DNA of 64,000 nt from Clavaria fumosa (taxonomy: Eukaryota > Basidiomycota > Agaricomycetes > Agaricales > Clavariaceae). Position numbers and translations under genes: made by a program. The notes below the pieces were generated by a model. That model saw only the letters and a program-made list of their open reading frames with translations, did not search any database and was not told the DNA's origin. Location: contig OX637800.1 in NCBI GenBank assembly GCA_951802425.1, forward strand, positions 2,294,001 through 2,358,000, read 5' to 3'. Within the stretch, counting starts at the first letter, position 1. The number at the start of each line of letters is the position of its first letter. This document shows, in pieces, positions 56,017 to 64,000 of this stretch.

Positions 56017-56572
56017 ATGAGACCCGCTTCCCAACACGAAGATTCTGTTGCCCCCCAGAGCTCCTCATCCGCAATAATAAAGCTTCGTGACGACAGATCC
56101 AATTGGCCTGATTACGAAATGAGAGCCAAGACTGCTATGGGAGCCAAGGGACTGATCAGACACGTCGAAGGGACAGCGAGGCGACCCCTACCTTTTGACA
56201 TTGAAAACAGCTGACCAGTTTCTGACCCCGGAAAACCCACCACATGTCTCGAGATCCAAGAGCTCAAATGCGCTATGGACGAATATGAGCAAAAGGAATA
56301 TGCGGCATGACACATAATGCTTACCTCTGTCTTGCTGCGGCTTTCCACAATGCTCTGGGCAAATACTTCAGCTGCACAGATGTGGCAGCAAATAATCTCA
56401 GATGCTACGAAGAAAAGTCGTGTTCATCAAGTTGATACCCGCCGACGTATTCAGGAGCTTCGCTGCCCCGAGGGAGGAGATGTGCGTGTGCACCTCAATG
56501 CGATGACCGACCTGCGAAATGAACTAGAGGCAATCAGTGTGCCAGTCGATGACAACTTCACGATGATGATAC
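56017..56572 (+). pseudogene. Ty1/copia gag (plus strand), interrupted
   Basis: Reads IIKLRDDRSNWPDYEMRAKT, GLIRHVEGTA, then YEQKEYAA, MWQQIISDATKKSR and VDDNFTMMIL, a copia gag of the UBN2 type. TGA codons stand at 56212 and about 56307 (YAA-stop-HIML, where Arg is typical). The frame is cut at 56573 by an LTR. The ATG at 56017 lies within the primer-binding site (56013-56024), so it may not be the true start. Confidence 0.85.
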
Positions 56573-56624
56573 TGTCAGGACCCATCCATTTTTCCTCAAC
56601 CTAACAACTCTATCACCACTCATG
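56573..56624 (+). repeat. 1332-bp-type LTR, first 52 bp
   Basis: TGTCAGGACCCATCC... equals 10133-10184 with few changes. The LTR is interrupted at TCATG by element B and resumes at 63702. It entered the copia gag. Confidence 0.9.
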
Positions 56625-56967
56625 TGTTACAATTTCACCACGTCACCCCCCTCTTTTCCTCTTCACCATATCACTGCCCCCCTTTCTACTCTTCACGTCT
56701 TCCCTTCTCTCACATCACATGCCTCATGCCGCGCCCCTCCTATGTTATCACATGTGAGTCATCCCCGGCCTCGCCTCCTATGCACGGACTACACGCTTCC
56801 TCCATGCTGCGTTATGATTCACCCCCCCGTAGTATATAAGTAGCCGTATCTACCTGTAACAATCCCTTAGGTTGTTACTTTCCTATCACACATTTCCTTT
56901 GCTCCCATTCGGCCGACTCTGCCTGAGTCCCTCGAACACCCGGGAGTCAACGCGACTATTGTTGACA
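56625..56967 (+). repeat. 5' LTR of element B (343 bp)
   Basis: TGTTACAATTTCAC to ATTGTTGACA. The core promoter TATATAAG is at 56834-56841. AGGTTGTTACT at 56869-56879 is the likely start of the transcript repeat and pairs with the primer site. Confidence 0.96.
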
Positions 56968-56978
56968 AGTAACAACCT
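56968..56978 (+). promoter_or_regulatory. Self-complementary primer-binding site
   Basis: AGTAACAACCT follows the LTR without a gap and is the exact reverse complement of 56869-56879 in the LTR. No TGG of a tRNA-type site is present. This is the Tf1-like self-priming arrangement, in which the 5' end of the RNA folds back as primer. Confidence 0.75.
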
Positions 56979-57007
56979 CTCCCCCGCCTACCTCCTCACG
57001 GACCTAG

Positions 57008-57622
57008 GCACCCCCACCCTGCCCGAGCCGAAGCAAGGCTTGCGTATTCGGAGAACACACCCTGGCACGCTTCTGGACAGCGTTTGAAAGACACGAGAGG
57101 CGCAGAGCTCTCGTAGGACTTGACGAAGACACCGACTTCGAGCAATTGACCCCGCCGACTACACCGCAGAGCAGAACCTACGAACGGTTCTTGTACCCGA
57201 GACAATCCGAAGCCGCACAGTTGGCGCCAAGATATCATTTTGCCACCAGAAGAATCTGTATCCCCCAAGACCCGAGCACAGACAACGTGCTATCGCTTGC
57301 GCACCGACCGGAGTGGCGCGCCTTTCGAACCCGATTAGTGGCCCTGCTTGCTGAAGTTGCGGCCGAACAAGCTTACGAACAAGAGAGCCTAGAATTTTTG
57401 GCTGGAGAAGACGATCTCCTTGAAGAAGACAGCGACTACTACAGCGCCCTCGAACAACTCGAGGACGACACTCGCATATCCGTTGCCGTGCAAACCGACA
57501 GTTTACCCGAGTGCCACTCTGCTGAAGCCCAAACCGACCTCACTTTTGGATCGTTCCAAGATCGCCTACGTATAAACCTTTTCCAAGACCCACCTCGAAT
57601 TTGGCTCGAAGACCTCGACTGA
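57008..57622 (+). other. Leader ORF of element B without ATG
   Basis: Open for about 204 codons between a TAG (57005) and the TGA at 57620, with no ATG. It is acidic in the second half (FLAGEDDLLEEDSDYYSALEQ) with a VAVQTDSLPECHSAEAQTDL repeat. It ends 4 nt before the gag ATG. No domain recognised. It may be translated by a spliced or frameshifted start, or be the worn first part of gag. Confidence 0.5.
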
Positions 57623-57626
57623 ACAA

Positions 57627-58925
57627 ATGGCTGACGCCGCACCCGCACCCGCACCTGCCCCTGCCCCCGCAGCGGCACCAGTAACGTTGAATTTGAAGAT
57701 CGCCCCCTACTCGGGAGAGCGAACAGAGTTCCAAACCTTCCTCCGCAGTCTCCACCTGGAATTTAGGGTGAACGCTGCCAGATATCCCACGGACTTCCTC
57801 AAGGTGGTCTTCACCTTGAGCAACATGACAGAAGGCTACGCTGCAGAGTGGGCAAATCAAGCTGCCACGGTTCTGCTAGAGGAAGGAGGAGAGCAGGTCA
57901 TCTGGGCGACCTTTGAAGCGAGGATGAGGGAGGCCTTCTCCCCCATTGAGGACCAAGCCCTGGCGGTCCAGAAGATAAACCTCTTCAAGCAAGTGCAGAT
58001 GGACGCTGCACAGTTTTTCCAAAAGTTCGAAACGCTGATGAACCAGGCCGGCTACGACGAGGAGACGCACTGGAACGTGATCCACGCGCTACTAATGAGG
58101 GCCCTACACCCTAAACTGATGGAGAAAGTGCTCTCCTGCGCCGAGCAACCCGCGGATTACCAAGCTTTCCGGGTGCTCACCATACGACTAGACCGTCAGC
58201 ACCAACTACACACAGCGGTACAGAGAGAAATGCGAGCCCAAACGGCACCCGCTCCTCGCTCCGCCTGGAACCAGCCCGCGCAACGCCAACCCCCACAGAA
58301 CCGTTACTGGCGCTCGCCTCAGTGGCAGCCACAGGCGGTATGGGAAAGGCAAAACCAGTGGAACGCACCACCCGCACAGCCACAGCAGGCACAATGGCAA
58401 CCACCCCCCCAGCAGCAGCAGCAACAACAGCGACAGCAGGCACCGCCCCCCGGACAATGGAACAGACAGGCCCCGCCGGGTACCAGGCAAGGTACCCCGA
58501 TGGACACGAGCCGAGGAACCGGCCCTCGTCGCCCGCTCATTTGTTATAATTGCGGACAAGTTGGTCACCCAGCCCGACTGTGCCCTGAGCCGCCCCAGCG
58601 TCGCGCCACACCTAGACAACAAGCCAGACTCGGAAGTGCATTTGAGATGCGCTCGCCCCCCGGGTATTACACGCCGCCCCCGTTTTCACCATACCCTGTG
58701 CCCGCCTATCCGTCATCACATCCAGCCTCCCTAACGTCATTCAACCCCTCGTACGCAGCCTCGACGGCTGCACAGAACGACTACGAGGAAATGGAAAATA
58801 CCATTGCGCAGTTGAGAGATCAACTGCACATCCAGCAGAGACCCAGAGCACCGACGCCTGGACCGGAGACAACCACAGCAACGTCAAATGCCGGAGATCA
58901 GGATTTTCGAGAGGGATCCACTTAA
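57627..58925 (+). CDS. Gypsy gag of element B (432 aa)
   Basis: Builds the particle and binds RNA. An Ala/Pro repeat at the N-terminus is followed by the retrotransposon gag core (IAPYSGERTEFQTFLRSLHL, WATFEARMREAFSP, FFQKFETLMNQAGY), a Gln/Pro-rich linker (QPPPQQQQQQQRQQ), a CCHC knuckle CYNCGQVGHPARLC near residue 306, then a Pro/Tyr-rich tail with a short coiled coil. The start is the ATG 4 nt after the leader ORF. The frame is intact; pol follows in the -1 frame. Confidence 0.95.
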   Translation: MADAAPAPAPAPAPAAAPVTLNLKIAPYSGERTEFQTFLRSLHLEFRVNAARYPTDFLKVVFTLSNMTEGYAAEWANQAATVLLEEGGEQVIWATFEARMREAFSPIEDQALAVQKINLFKQVQMDAAQFFQKFETLMNQAGYDEETHWNVIHALLMRALHPKLMEKVLSCAEQPADYQAFRVLTIRLDRQHQLHTAVQREMRAQTAPAPRSAWNQPAQRQPPQNRYWRSPQWQPQAVWERQNQWNAPPAQPQQAQWQPPPQQQQQQQRQQAPPPGQWNRQAPPGTRQGTPMDTSRGTGPRRPLICYNCGQVGHPARLCPEPPQRRATPRQQARLGSAFEMRSPPGYYTPPPFSPYPVPAYPSSHPASLTSFNPSYAASTAAQNDYEEMENTIAQLRDQLHIQQRPRAPTPGPETTTATSNAGDQDFREGST

Positions 58926-58942
58926 GTGCTAAAGTAGGATCC

Positions 58943-61900
58943 GTGTATATTGTCCCCGCCCGTCGACACCATGTAAACCAGGTCGCAAATGACACACCAA
59001 TGTTTCCTTTGTCGAAAGAGGCTGAGAGGGCTAAGCACACCCTCAAGAACCTCACCCATAAGAAACTCCCAGGGTATAACGATGATCTGGACTGGGATAG
59101 GGATCCCAGGACCACGTACGGGAGAGGAGGAGAACGACAATTGGACATGCCAGGTTTCGTGACCACGCTGGACACCAAGGAGATCTACGACATCAAGCTG
59201 TTAATTGACTCTGGCTGTACGATGTCTGTCATGGACCTGGAATGGGCCACCACCAGGAAGATGAACCTCACAGAACTTGAAACCCCTATAGTGTTCAAAA
59301 ACATCGATGGAACAACGAACATATCAGGGGCCTTCAAGCATTCGGTAACCCTGCGACTCAACATCGGAGGCCATGTCGAAATCAAACAATTTCTATTGGG
59401 GCGAGTCACTGGCTACCCAGCGATTTTAGGGCACGATTGGCTCCGACACCACAACCCTAGTATCCGTTGGTTTGAGAAATACATCCGCTTCGACAAATGC
59501 AAGAAGAAGGACTGCCACATCGTAGACTACGGCTATGGCTTACGAAACACGCACGATACAACGACCGCGCTTGACTGGAAGGCCCTGTACCCTTTGGTGT
59601 TCGCTGGGAAGATGGGCCAAAAGTTGCCCAAATCTCTACCAGGTATCGACTATGAAATCAAGTTTAAAAACGACCCCGGTTTCCTACGTTCGAAAGTCTA
59701 CCCGCTGACCAACAGGGAAGACGAAGCATTGAAAGCCTGGCTCAAAGAAAACTTAGAAAATGGGCGACTAGTATGGGGAGAGTCGGACTATGTCAGCCCC
59801 ATCTTCTTCAAAGACGAGGGAGACAAGCTCCGACCCATTATCGACTATAAACGGCTAAATTCATTCTGCGTGAAGGACATATACCCGCTACCTAGGATTG
59901 ACGAAACAGTAGCGAGCCTGAAGAAAGCCAGAGTGTTCACGAGCGTGGACGTGGAATGGGGCTATTGGAACGTCGCGATGGCCAAATGGGCGCAGCACCT
60001 CGCCGCGATAATCACCAAGTACGGCACGGTGTGGCCCACCGTAATGCAATTCGGGTTAATGAATGCCCCTTCGGTCTTCCAGAGGAGGATGAACTATATT
60101 CTCCGTACCCTAATAGCCACTGGGAAGGTGTTCGTGTACATCGACGACATCCTCGTAGCAACTGAAACAATTGAGGAACACCGACGCCTACTTCACGAGG
60201 TATTCAAGATACTCCAGGAAAATGACCTCTGTGTCCGAGAATCGAAATGCAAAATAGAACAGGCAGAGGTCACGTTTCTGGGATTGCTAATCTCGGAAGG
60301 GAGTATCCGACATTCACCCAAGAAATGTAAAGGGATAGCCGACTGGCCGGTGCCGAGGAACAAGCACGCCCTCCAAAAAGGGATTGGCCTACTAAACTAC
60401 TTCCGGAGATTCATACAGGGATTCGCTACCATCGCCAAACCGCTATACGAACTACTGAGCGACAACGCACCGTATATCTGGACAGACCGACAAGAACGAG
60501 CGTGGAGACGCCTGATCGATACATTGCAGAGCGATGTAGTGTTGGCGATCCCGCAAGATGAAGGCAAGTGGAAGATGGAAGTAGACGCGAGCAATTATGC
60601 CACCGGAGGGGTACTATCACAGCAGCAACCCGACGGCGTCTGGCGACCTGTAGATTTTATTTCAAAGACCTTCTCCCCGGCGGAGATGAACTATGCGACA
60701 TATGATAAGGAATTTTTAGCAATCATCAGGGGACTAGAGGAGTGGCGCCACTACTTGCTAGGGGCCAAGGACCCTTTCGAAATCCACACCGACCATGCAA
60801 ACCTTCAATATTTTCAAAAAAGTCAAAAGCTCAACCCCAGGCAAACGCGATGGCAATCAAAGTTACAGTGCTTTAACTTCGAAGTAAAGTACAAACCAGG
60901 AAAAACAAACATGAAAGCGGACGCCCTCTCCCGACGGCCAGACCACTGGGAGGGAACAGACAAGTACGAAAAACCCTTAGTACAGGTTTTCCCGGCCCAG
61001 CGCCTTGCTACACTCTTAATCCCCGAGCCAACAATTGACCAATTACTCCTGGAGGCACACACAAACTCCATGCCACCTAAAGCGATACCCTATGAGAAAG
61101 GAGCAGATGGACTTTTCAGACACGAAGGAAAAGTCTGGGTACCCCGGGACCTAATACATAAGGTGCTAATGGAGCTACATGACTCCCCACTCGGAGGGCA
61201 CCCTGGACCCGAAAAGACGTTGGAAAGTGTCACCCGACAGTTCACGTGGCCAGGGGTCAAAGAAGACGTAACGGAATATGTAGACGGCTGCGAAAAATGC
61301 CAAAGGACGAAGCCTGACCGAACGAAACGACGCGCGCCCCTGCACCCGCACGCGATACCGCCCTGCCCATGGCACACGATTACCTGGGACCTGATCGGAC
61401 CGCTGTCGAAGTCTGCCACGAACAACGCCATTCTGGTAATATGCGACAAACTTACGAAGATGACCCTGCTGGAAGCTACAGACACGAAACTAACGGCACT
61501 AGGGGCAGCAAAAATCCTACGAGACCGGGTACTTCGCAGCCATGGAGTGCCTTGCAAGGTGATAAGCGACCGAGGATCCCAATTCGTCTCGAATTTCATG
61601 GAAGAATTTTATAAAATTATTGGCATAAAAGGAAACCCGAGCACCGCTTATCACCCGCAAACCGACGGGCAAACGGAGAGGATGAACCAGGAGATAGAAA
61701 TATACCTGCGCTCATACGTCGACTTCATGCAGGATGACTGGTCGGACTGGTTACCCACCGCGGAATTCGCCTTGAACAACCGACAGCACTCCACGACCAA
61801 ATACAGCCCCTTCTTCTTAAACTATGGCTTTCACCCTCGCATGGGTGATATTAGCTTGCCCAATGTGCCGCACACCCCGGAAGCCTCTGACTTCGCCGCG

Positions 61901-62461
61901 AAATTACAAAAAGCCAGAGAAAATGCGAAGAAGGCTATGGAGAAGGCCGCGCAATACATGAAAACCGCCTACGATAAACACAAAAATAAAAAAACATTGG
62001 ACTACAAGAAAGGGAACCTGGTCTGGTTAGACGCCACCAACCTGAACACGGAACGACCAGTAGAAAAACTCACAGACAGAAGAGTTGGCCCTTTCGTGGT
62101 CATAGAAAAAGTAGGACCGGCCGCCTACCGACTCAACCTGCCCGCGACTTGGAAAATCCACCCGGTATTTAACGAGGCGCTACTCACGCCATATAAGGAA
62201 GGGAAATTCCCCAATCAAACTCCAGACGAGCGCCCACCCCCCGAGCTGATCAACGACCACCTACAGCATGAGGTAGAAGAGGTGTTGAAGAGCCGGAAGC
62301 ACAGACGAAAACTGCAGTACCTGGTGAAGTGGACTGGCTATCCCCATGAAGACAACACGTGGGAACCGAAGACGAACCTGAAGGATGCGGCGGAAGCGGT
62401 TGCGGACTTCCACCGGAAGCACCCTGAAGCAGCGCGTTCTCTCACGGTGTCCTTCGCCTGA
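58943..62461 (+). CDS. Gypsy pol of element B (about 1172 aa)
   Basis: Protease (LIDSGCTMSVMD, about residue 87), reverse transcriptase (RPIIDYKRLNSF, then FVYIDDILVA near 398), RNase H (EVDASNYATGGVL near 546), integrase zinc finger (HDSPLGGH...CEKCQRTK, 747-788), core (TWDLIGPL, SDRGSQF, DGQTERMNQEIE), GPF-like region and chromodomain (YLVKWTGYP, DNTWEPKTNL, about 1110-1150). There are no breaks. No ATG opens the frame: it begins at GTG 58943 by convention, but is open upstream across the gag stop in the -1 frame, so it is probably made as a gag-pol fusion. The chromodomain would direct insertion to particular chromatin. Confidence 0.96.
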   Translation: MYIVPARRHHVNQVANDTPMFPLSKEAERAKHTLKNLTHKKLPGYNDDLDWDRDPRTTYGRGGERQLDMPGFVTTLDTKEIYDIKLLIDSGCTMSVMDLEWATTRKMNLTELETPIVFKNIDGTTNISGAFKHSVTLRLNIGGHVEIKQFLLGRVTGYPAILGHDWLRHHNPSIRWFEKYIRFDKCKKKDCHIVDYGYGLRNTHDTTTALDWKALYPLVFAGKMGQKLPKSLPGIDYEIKFKNDPGFLRSKVYPLTNREDEALKAWLKENLENGRLVWGESDYVSPIFFKDEGDKLRPIIDYKRLNSFCVKDIYPLPRIDETVASLKKARVFTSVDVEWGYWNVAMAKWAQHLAAIITKYGTVWPTVMQFGLMNAPSVFQRRMNYILRTLIATGKVFVYIDDILVATETIEEHRRLLHEVFKILQENDLCVRESKCKIEQAEVTFLGLLISEGSIRHSPKKCKGIADWPVPRNKHALQKGIGLLNYFRRFIQGFATIAKPLYELLSDNAPYIWTDRQERAWRRLIDTLQSDVVLAIPQDEGKWKMEVDASNYATGGVLSQQQPDGVWRPVDFISKTFSPAEMNYATYDKEFLAIIRGLEEWRHYLLGAKDPFEIHTDHANLQYFQKSQKLNPRQTRWQSKLQCFNFEVKYKPGKTNMKADALSRRPDHWEGTDKYEKPLVQVFPAQRLATLLIPEPTIDQLLLEAHTNSMPPKAIPYEKGADGLFRHEGKVWVPRDLIHKVLMELHDSPLGGHPGPEKTLESVTRQFTWPGVKEDVTEYVDGCEKCQRTKPDRTKRRAPLHPHAIPPCPWHTITWDLIGPLSKSATNNAILVICDKLTKMTLLEATDTKLTALGAAKILRDRVLRSHGVPCKVISDRGSQFVSNFMEEFYKIIGIKGNPSTAYHPQTDGQTERMNQEIEIYLRSYVDFMQDDWSDWLPTAEFALNNRQHSTTKYSPFFLNYGFHPRMGDISLPNVPHTPEASDFAAKLQKARENAKKAMEKAAQYMKTAYDKHKNKKTLDYKKGNLVWLDATNLNTERPVEKLTDRRVGPFVVIEKVGPAAYRLNLPATWKIHPVFNEALLTPYKEGKFPNQTPDERPPPELINDHLQHEVEEVLKSRKHRRKLQYLVKWTGYPHEDNTWEPKTNLKDAAEAVADFHRKHPEAARSLTVSFA

Positions 62462-62562
62462 ACAATCACACACTCAGGGTCGAGCACCTAAAAAGAAAAC
62501 CGCAGGTAACTTTGCCGACCGAACACCTTCTTCCTCTCCCCCCACAACCTACACCCACTGCC

Positions 62563-63315
62563 ATGCCGCCCGAACGCACCCCTCAGACCCCACGCCGCGG
62601 AATGTACGCCCGCCGTGCCGCAGGATGGCCGAACCACCTGCCACGCCCCCCTCCCGCTGAAACCACCCGCCAACGACCTGCACTTGACCTACGACCTGGA
62701 CCGGACCCGCGAGGCACGCCGCCGGCCCTCCAACGCCCACCGTCGTCCCCTGGGACAACCGCTCGCATGCGCCATATCCTAGATGCGGTGCGGATCCCCC
62801 ACGCACGGCGAGTATTAGGACTGGACCCTCCGCCGCTGATGACGGACGACCCCCCTTCACGGATACCGCAGTTCCGACAGAACCGGGAACTCCTGGAGCC
62901 CGAGGACGACGTCTGGCTTCGCAGGATGGCCGAACGGCTCAGCGTGAGCTTTAGCCGCGCGATGTGGACCGAGTTACGAGGACTACAATTCGAGCAGCAA
63001 CGACGTGTCCTCCGCGCCTCCCCCATCCTCGTCGAGATATGGGTGAATTCTCGGAGCTCAAGACTGCGATTCGAGGTTCCGTTGCCACCGGAGCCTATCC
63101 TACAAGAAGAATGGGCCGTACACCACAGTCGCACAGGCCCCCCCTGGGTCATACCCGTGTCCACCGACGTCATGACCCCGTGGATTGTCCCCGCCGACGC
63201 CTACGAACACCCCCTCGTACCCGACACACGCGACACGAGTCTCGACCCACCCACCGAACTCGAGCCGCCAACCGAACTACCACCGTGCGAACGCCAGGAG
63301 AGCCCGGAAGCCTAG
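62563..63315 (+). CDS. Third ORF of element B, function unknown (250 aa)
   Basis: Starts at MPPERTPQTPRR about 100 nt after pol and ends 38 nt before the 3' LTR. It is Arg/Pro-rich with a conserved middle (PPPLMTDDPPSRIPQFRQN, DVWLRRMAERLSVSFSRAMW, ILVEIWVNSRSSRLRFEVPL) and a Pro/Glu-rich end. There is no knuckle, signal peptide or membrane segment, and I know no match. A decayed copy stands at the same place in element A. Confidence 0.8.
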   Translation: MPPERTPQTPRRGMYARRAAGWPNHLPRPPPAETTRQRPALDLRPGPDPRGTPPALQRPPSSPGTTARMRHILDAVRIPHARRVLGLDPPPLMTDDPPSRIPQFRQNRELLEPEDDVWLRRMAERLSVSFSRAMWTELRGLQFEQQRRVLRASPILVEIWVNSRSSRLRFEVPLPPEPILQEEWAVHHSRTGPPWVIPVSTDVMTPWIVPADAYEHPLVPDTRDTSLDPPTELEPPTELPPCERQESPEA

Positions 63316-63353
63316 CGGGTCCGTCGGGACGCCGGACCACAGGAGGGGGACTA

Positions 63354-63696
63354 TGTTACAATTTCACCACGTCACCCCCCTCTTTTCCTCTTCACCATAT
63401 CACTGCCCCCCTTTCTACTCTTCACGTCTTCCCTTCTCTCACATCACATGCCTCATGCCGCGCCCCTCCTATGTTATCACATGTGAGTCATCCCCGGCCT
63501 CGCCTCCTATGCACGGACTACACGCTTCCTCCATGCTGCGTTATGATTCACCCCCCCGTAGTATATAAGTAGCCGTATCTACCTGTAACAATCCCTTAGG
63601 TTGTTACTTTCCTATCACACATTTCCTTTGCTCCCATTCGGCCGACTCTGCCTGAGTCCCTCGAACACCCGGGAGTCAACGCGACTATTGTTGACA
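63354..63696 (+). repeat. 3' LTR of element B (343 bp)
   Basis: Same length and, by eye, the same sequence as the 5' LTR. Confidence 0.96.
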
Positions 63697-63701
63697 TCAT
63701 G

Positions 63702-64000
63702 GACCTCCCGACATTCCCCTACCACCTCGCGAACCCCCCTACACTCTTCCGAAACCCGCTATCAACTTCCGAACACCTCTCAGGCCTCCATCATCTCCTC
63801 ACGACACTCGCGATCATACCACCATACTCGCGTCACCTCCCGCCACCTCACCTTACGCGTACTCACCGCCGAACCCACTATTCGATGCTCAACACGCTCT
63901 TACACGACTCCTGCAGCGACACGTGACTTGCCGCACGGCACACCGGCGTTACTCGTGTTACTCGCATTACCAGCATTACTCACGTGACATACCGCCCAAA
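63702..64000 (+). repeat. 1332-bp-type LTR resumed after element B
   Basis: Equals about 10186-10490 of the solo LTR with few differences and runs off the right edge of the window, so the outer element's other end and TSD are not visible. Confidence 0.9.

Larger units (their letters stand above)
56625..63696 (+). mobile_element. Ty3/gypsy chromovirus element B, complete
   Basis: The two 343-bp LTRs look identical. TCATG is duplicated at 56620-56624 and 63697-63701. The interior has a leader ORF, gag, pol, a third ORF and a purine tract (AGGAGGGGGA, 63341-63350) next to the 3' LTR. Gag, pol and ORF3 have no breaks. It lies within an LTR of the 1332-bp family; the undisturbed site is seen at 10180-10190. 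Identical LTRs point to very recent insertion, and the element may be active. Confidence 0.97.

Noticed and set aside
55687..56024. tRNA-Met gene fragments (GGTCTCATAATC)
   Set aside because: No cloverleaf around it, and always next to an LTR end. A primer-binding site explains it.

Overview
The window reads as a transposon-rich stretch of a basidiomycete genome, most likely an Agaricomycete (mushroom). The support is the set of families: chromodomain Ty3/gypsy elements, a Tad-like LINE, a Helitron with PIF1 helicase and a USP-like protease tail, a TET/JBP-like 2-oxoglutarate dioxygenase gene, a protoilludene-synthase-like sesquiterpene synthase, and multi-exon genes with 50-75 nt GT-AG introns. 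I see no rRNA, tRNA gene or CRISPR array.

Layout. 1-2365: 3' part of a Ty3/gypsy element (A), abutting a decayed LINE (2366-5905, minus). 6074-6239: a MITE. 6489-8253 (minus): a four-exon TET/JBP-like dioxygenase gene, preceded by about 1.7 kb of GC-rich minisatellite. 10133-11464: a 1332-bp solo LTR with a 5-bp target duplication (TSD). 12383-14548 (minus) and 15468-16632 (plus): a divergent pair of multi-exon genes of unknown function, one carrying a single in-frame TGA. 17393-17984 and 26089-26535: one array of an about 110-bp satellite, split by a complete but dead Ty3/gypsy element (C, 17985-26088, minus) that carries an antisense Zn-cluster-like ORF. 26948-36590: a decayed Helitron whose protease domain is split by a Tc1/mariner element (34778-36407). 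36600-38760: minisatellites. 39215-40392: a small gag-only LTR element. 40884-41430: a CpG-depleted LTR relic. 42144-47877: copia fragments and a possible transposase fragment.

47878-55324 is flanked by near-identical 164-bp LTRs and a TSD (CTTTG). It has no gag or pol, but holds an intron-containing sesquiterpene synthase pseudogene whose second coding segment is inverted. 55325-56572 holds two head-to-head copia gag relics. From 56573 the plus-strand copia gag is cut by a copy of the 1332-bp LTR, and that copy is cut by an apparently intact Ty3/gypsy element (B, 56625-63696) with identical LTRs, a TCATG TSD and a self-complementary primer-binding site.

Most coding potential here belongs to mobile elements. 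Many of their premature stops are TGA where relatives would have arginine, and one LTR relic has lost the CpGs of its intact relative, so methylation-linked C-to-T decay is likely. The candidates for host genes are the dioxygenase, the two divergent genes and the terpene synthase; the first three may themselves belong to transposon-associated families.
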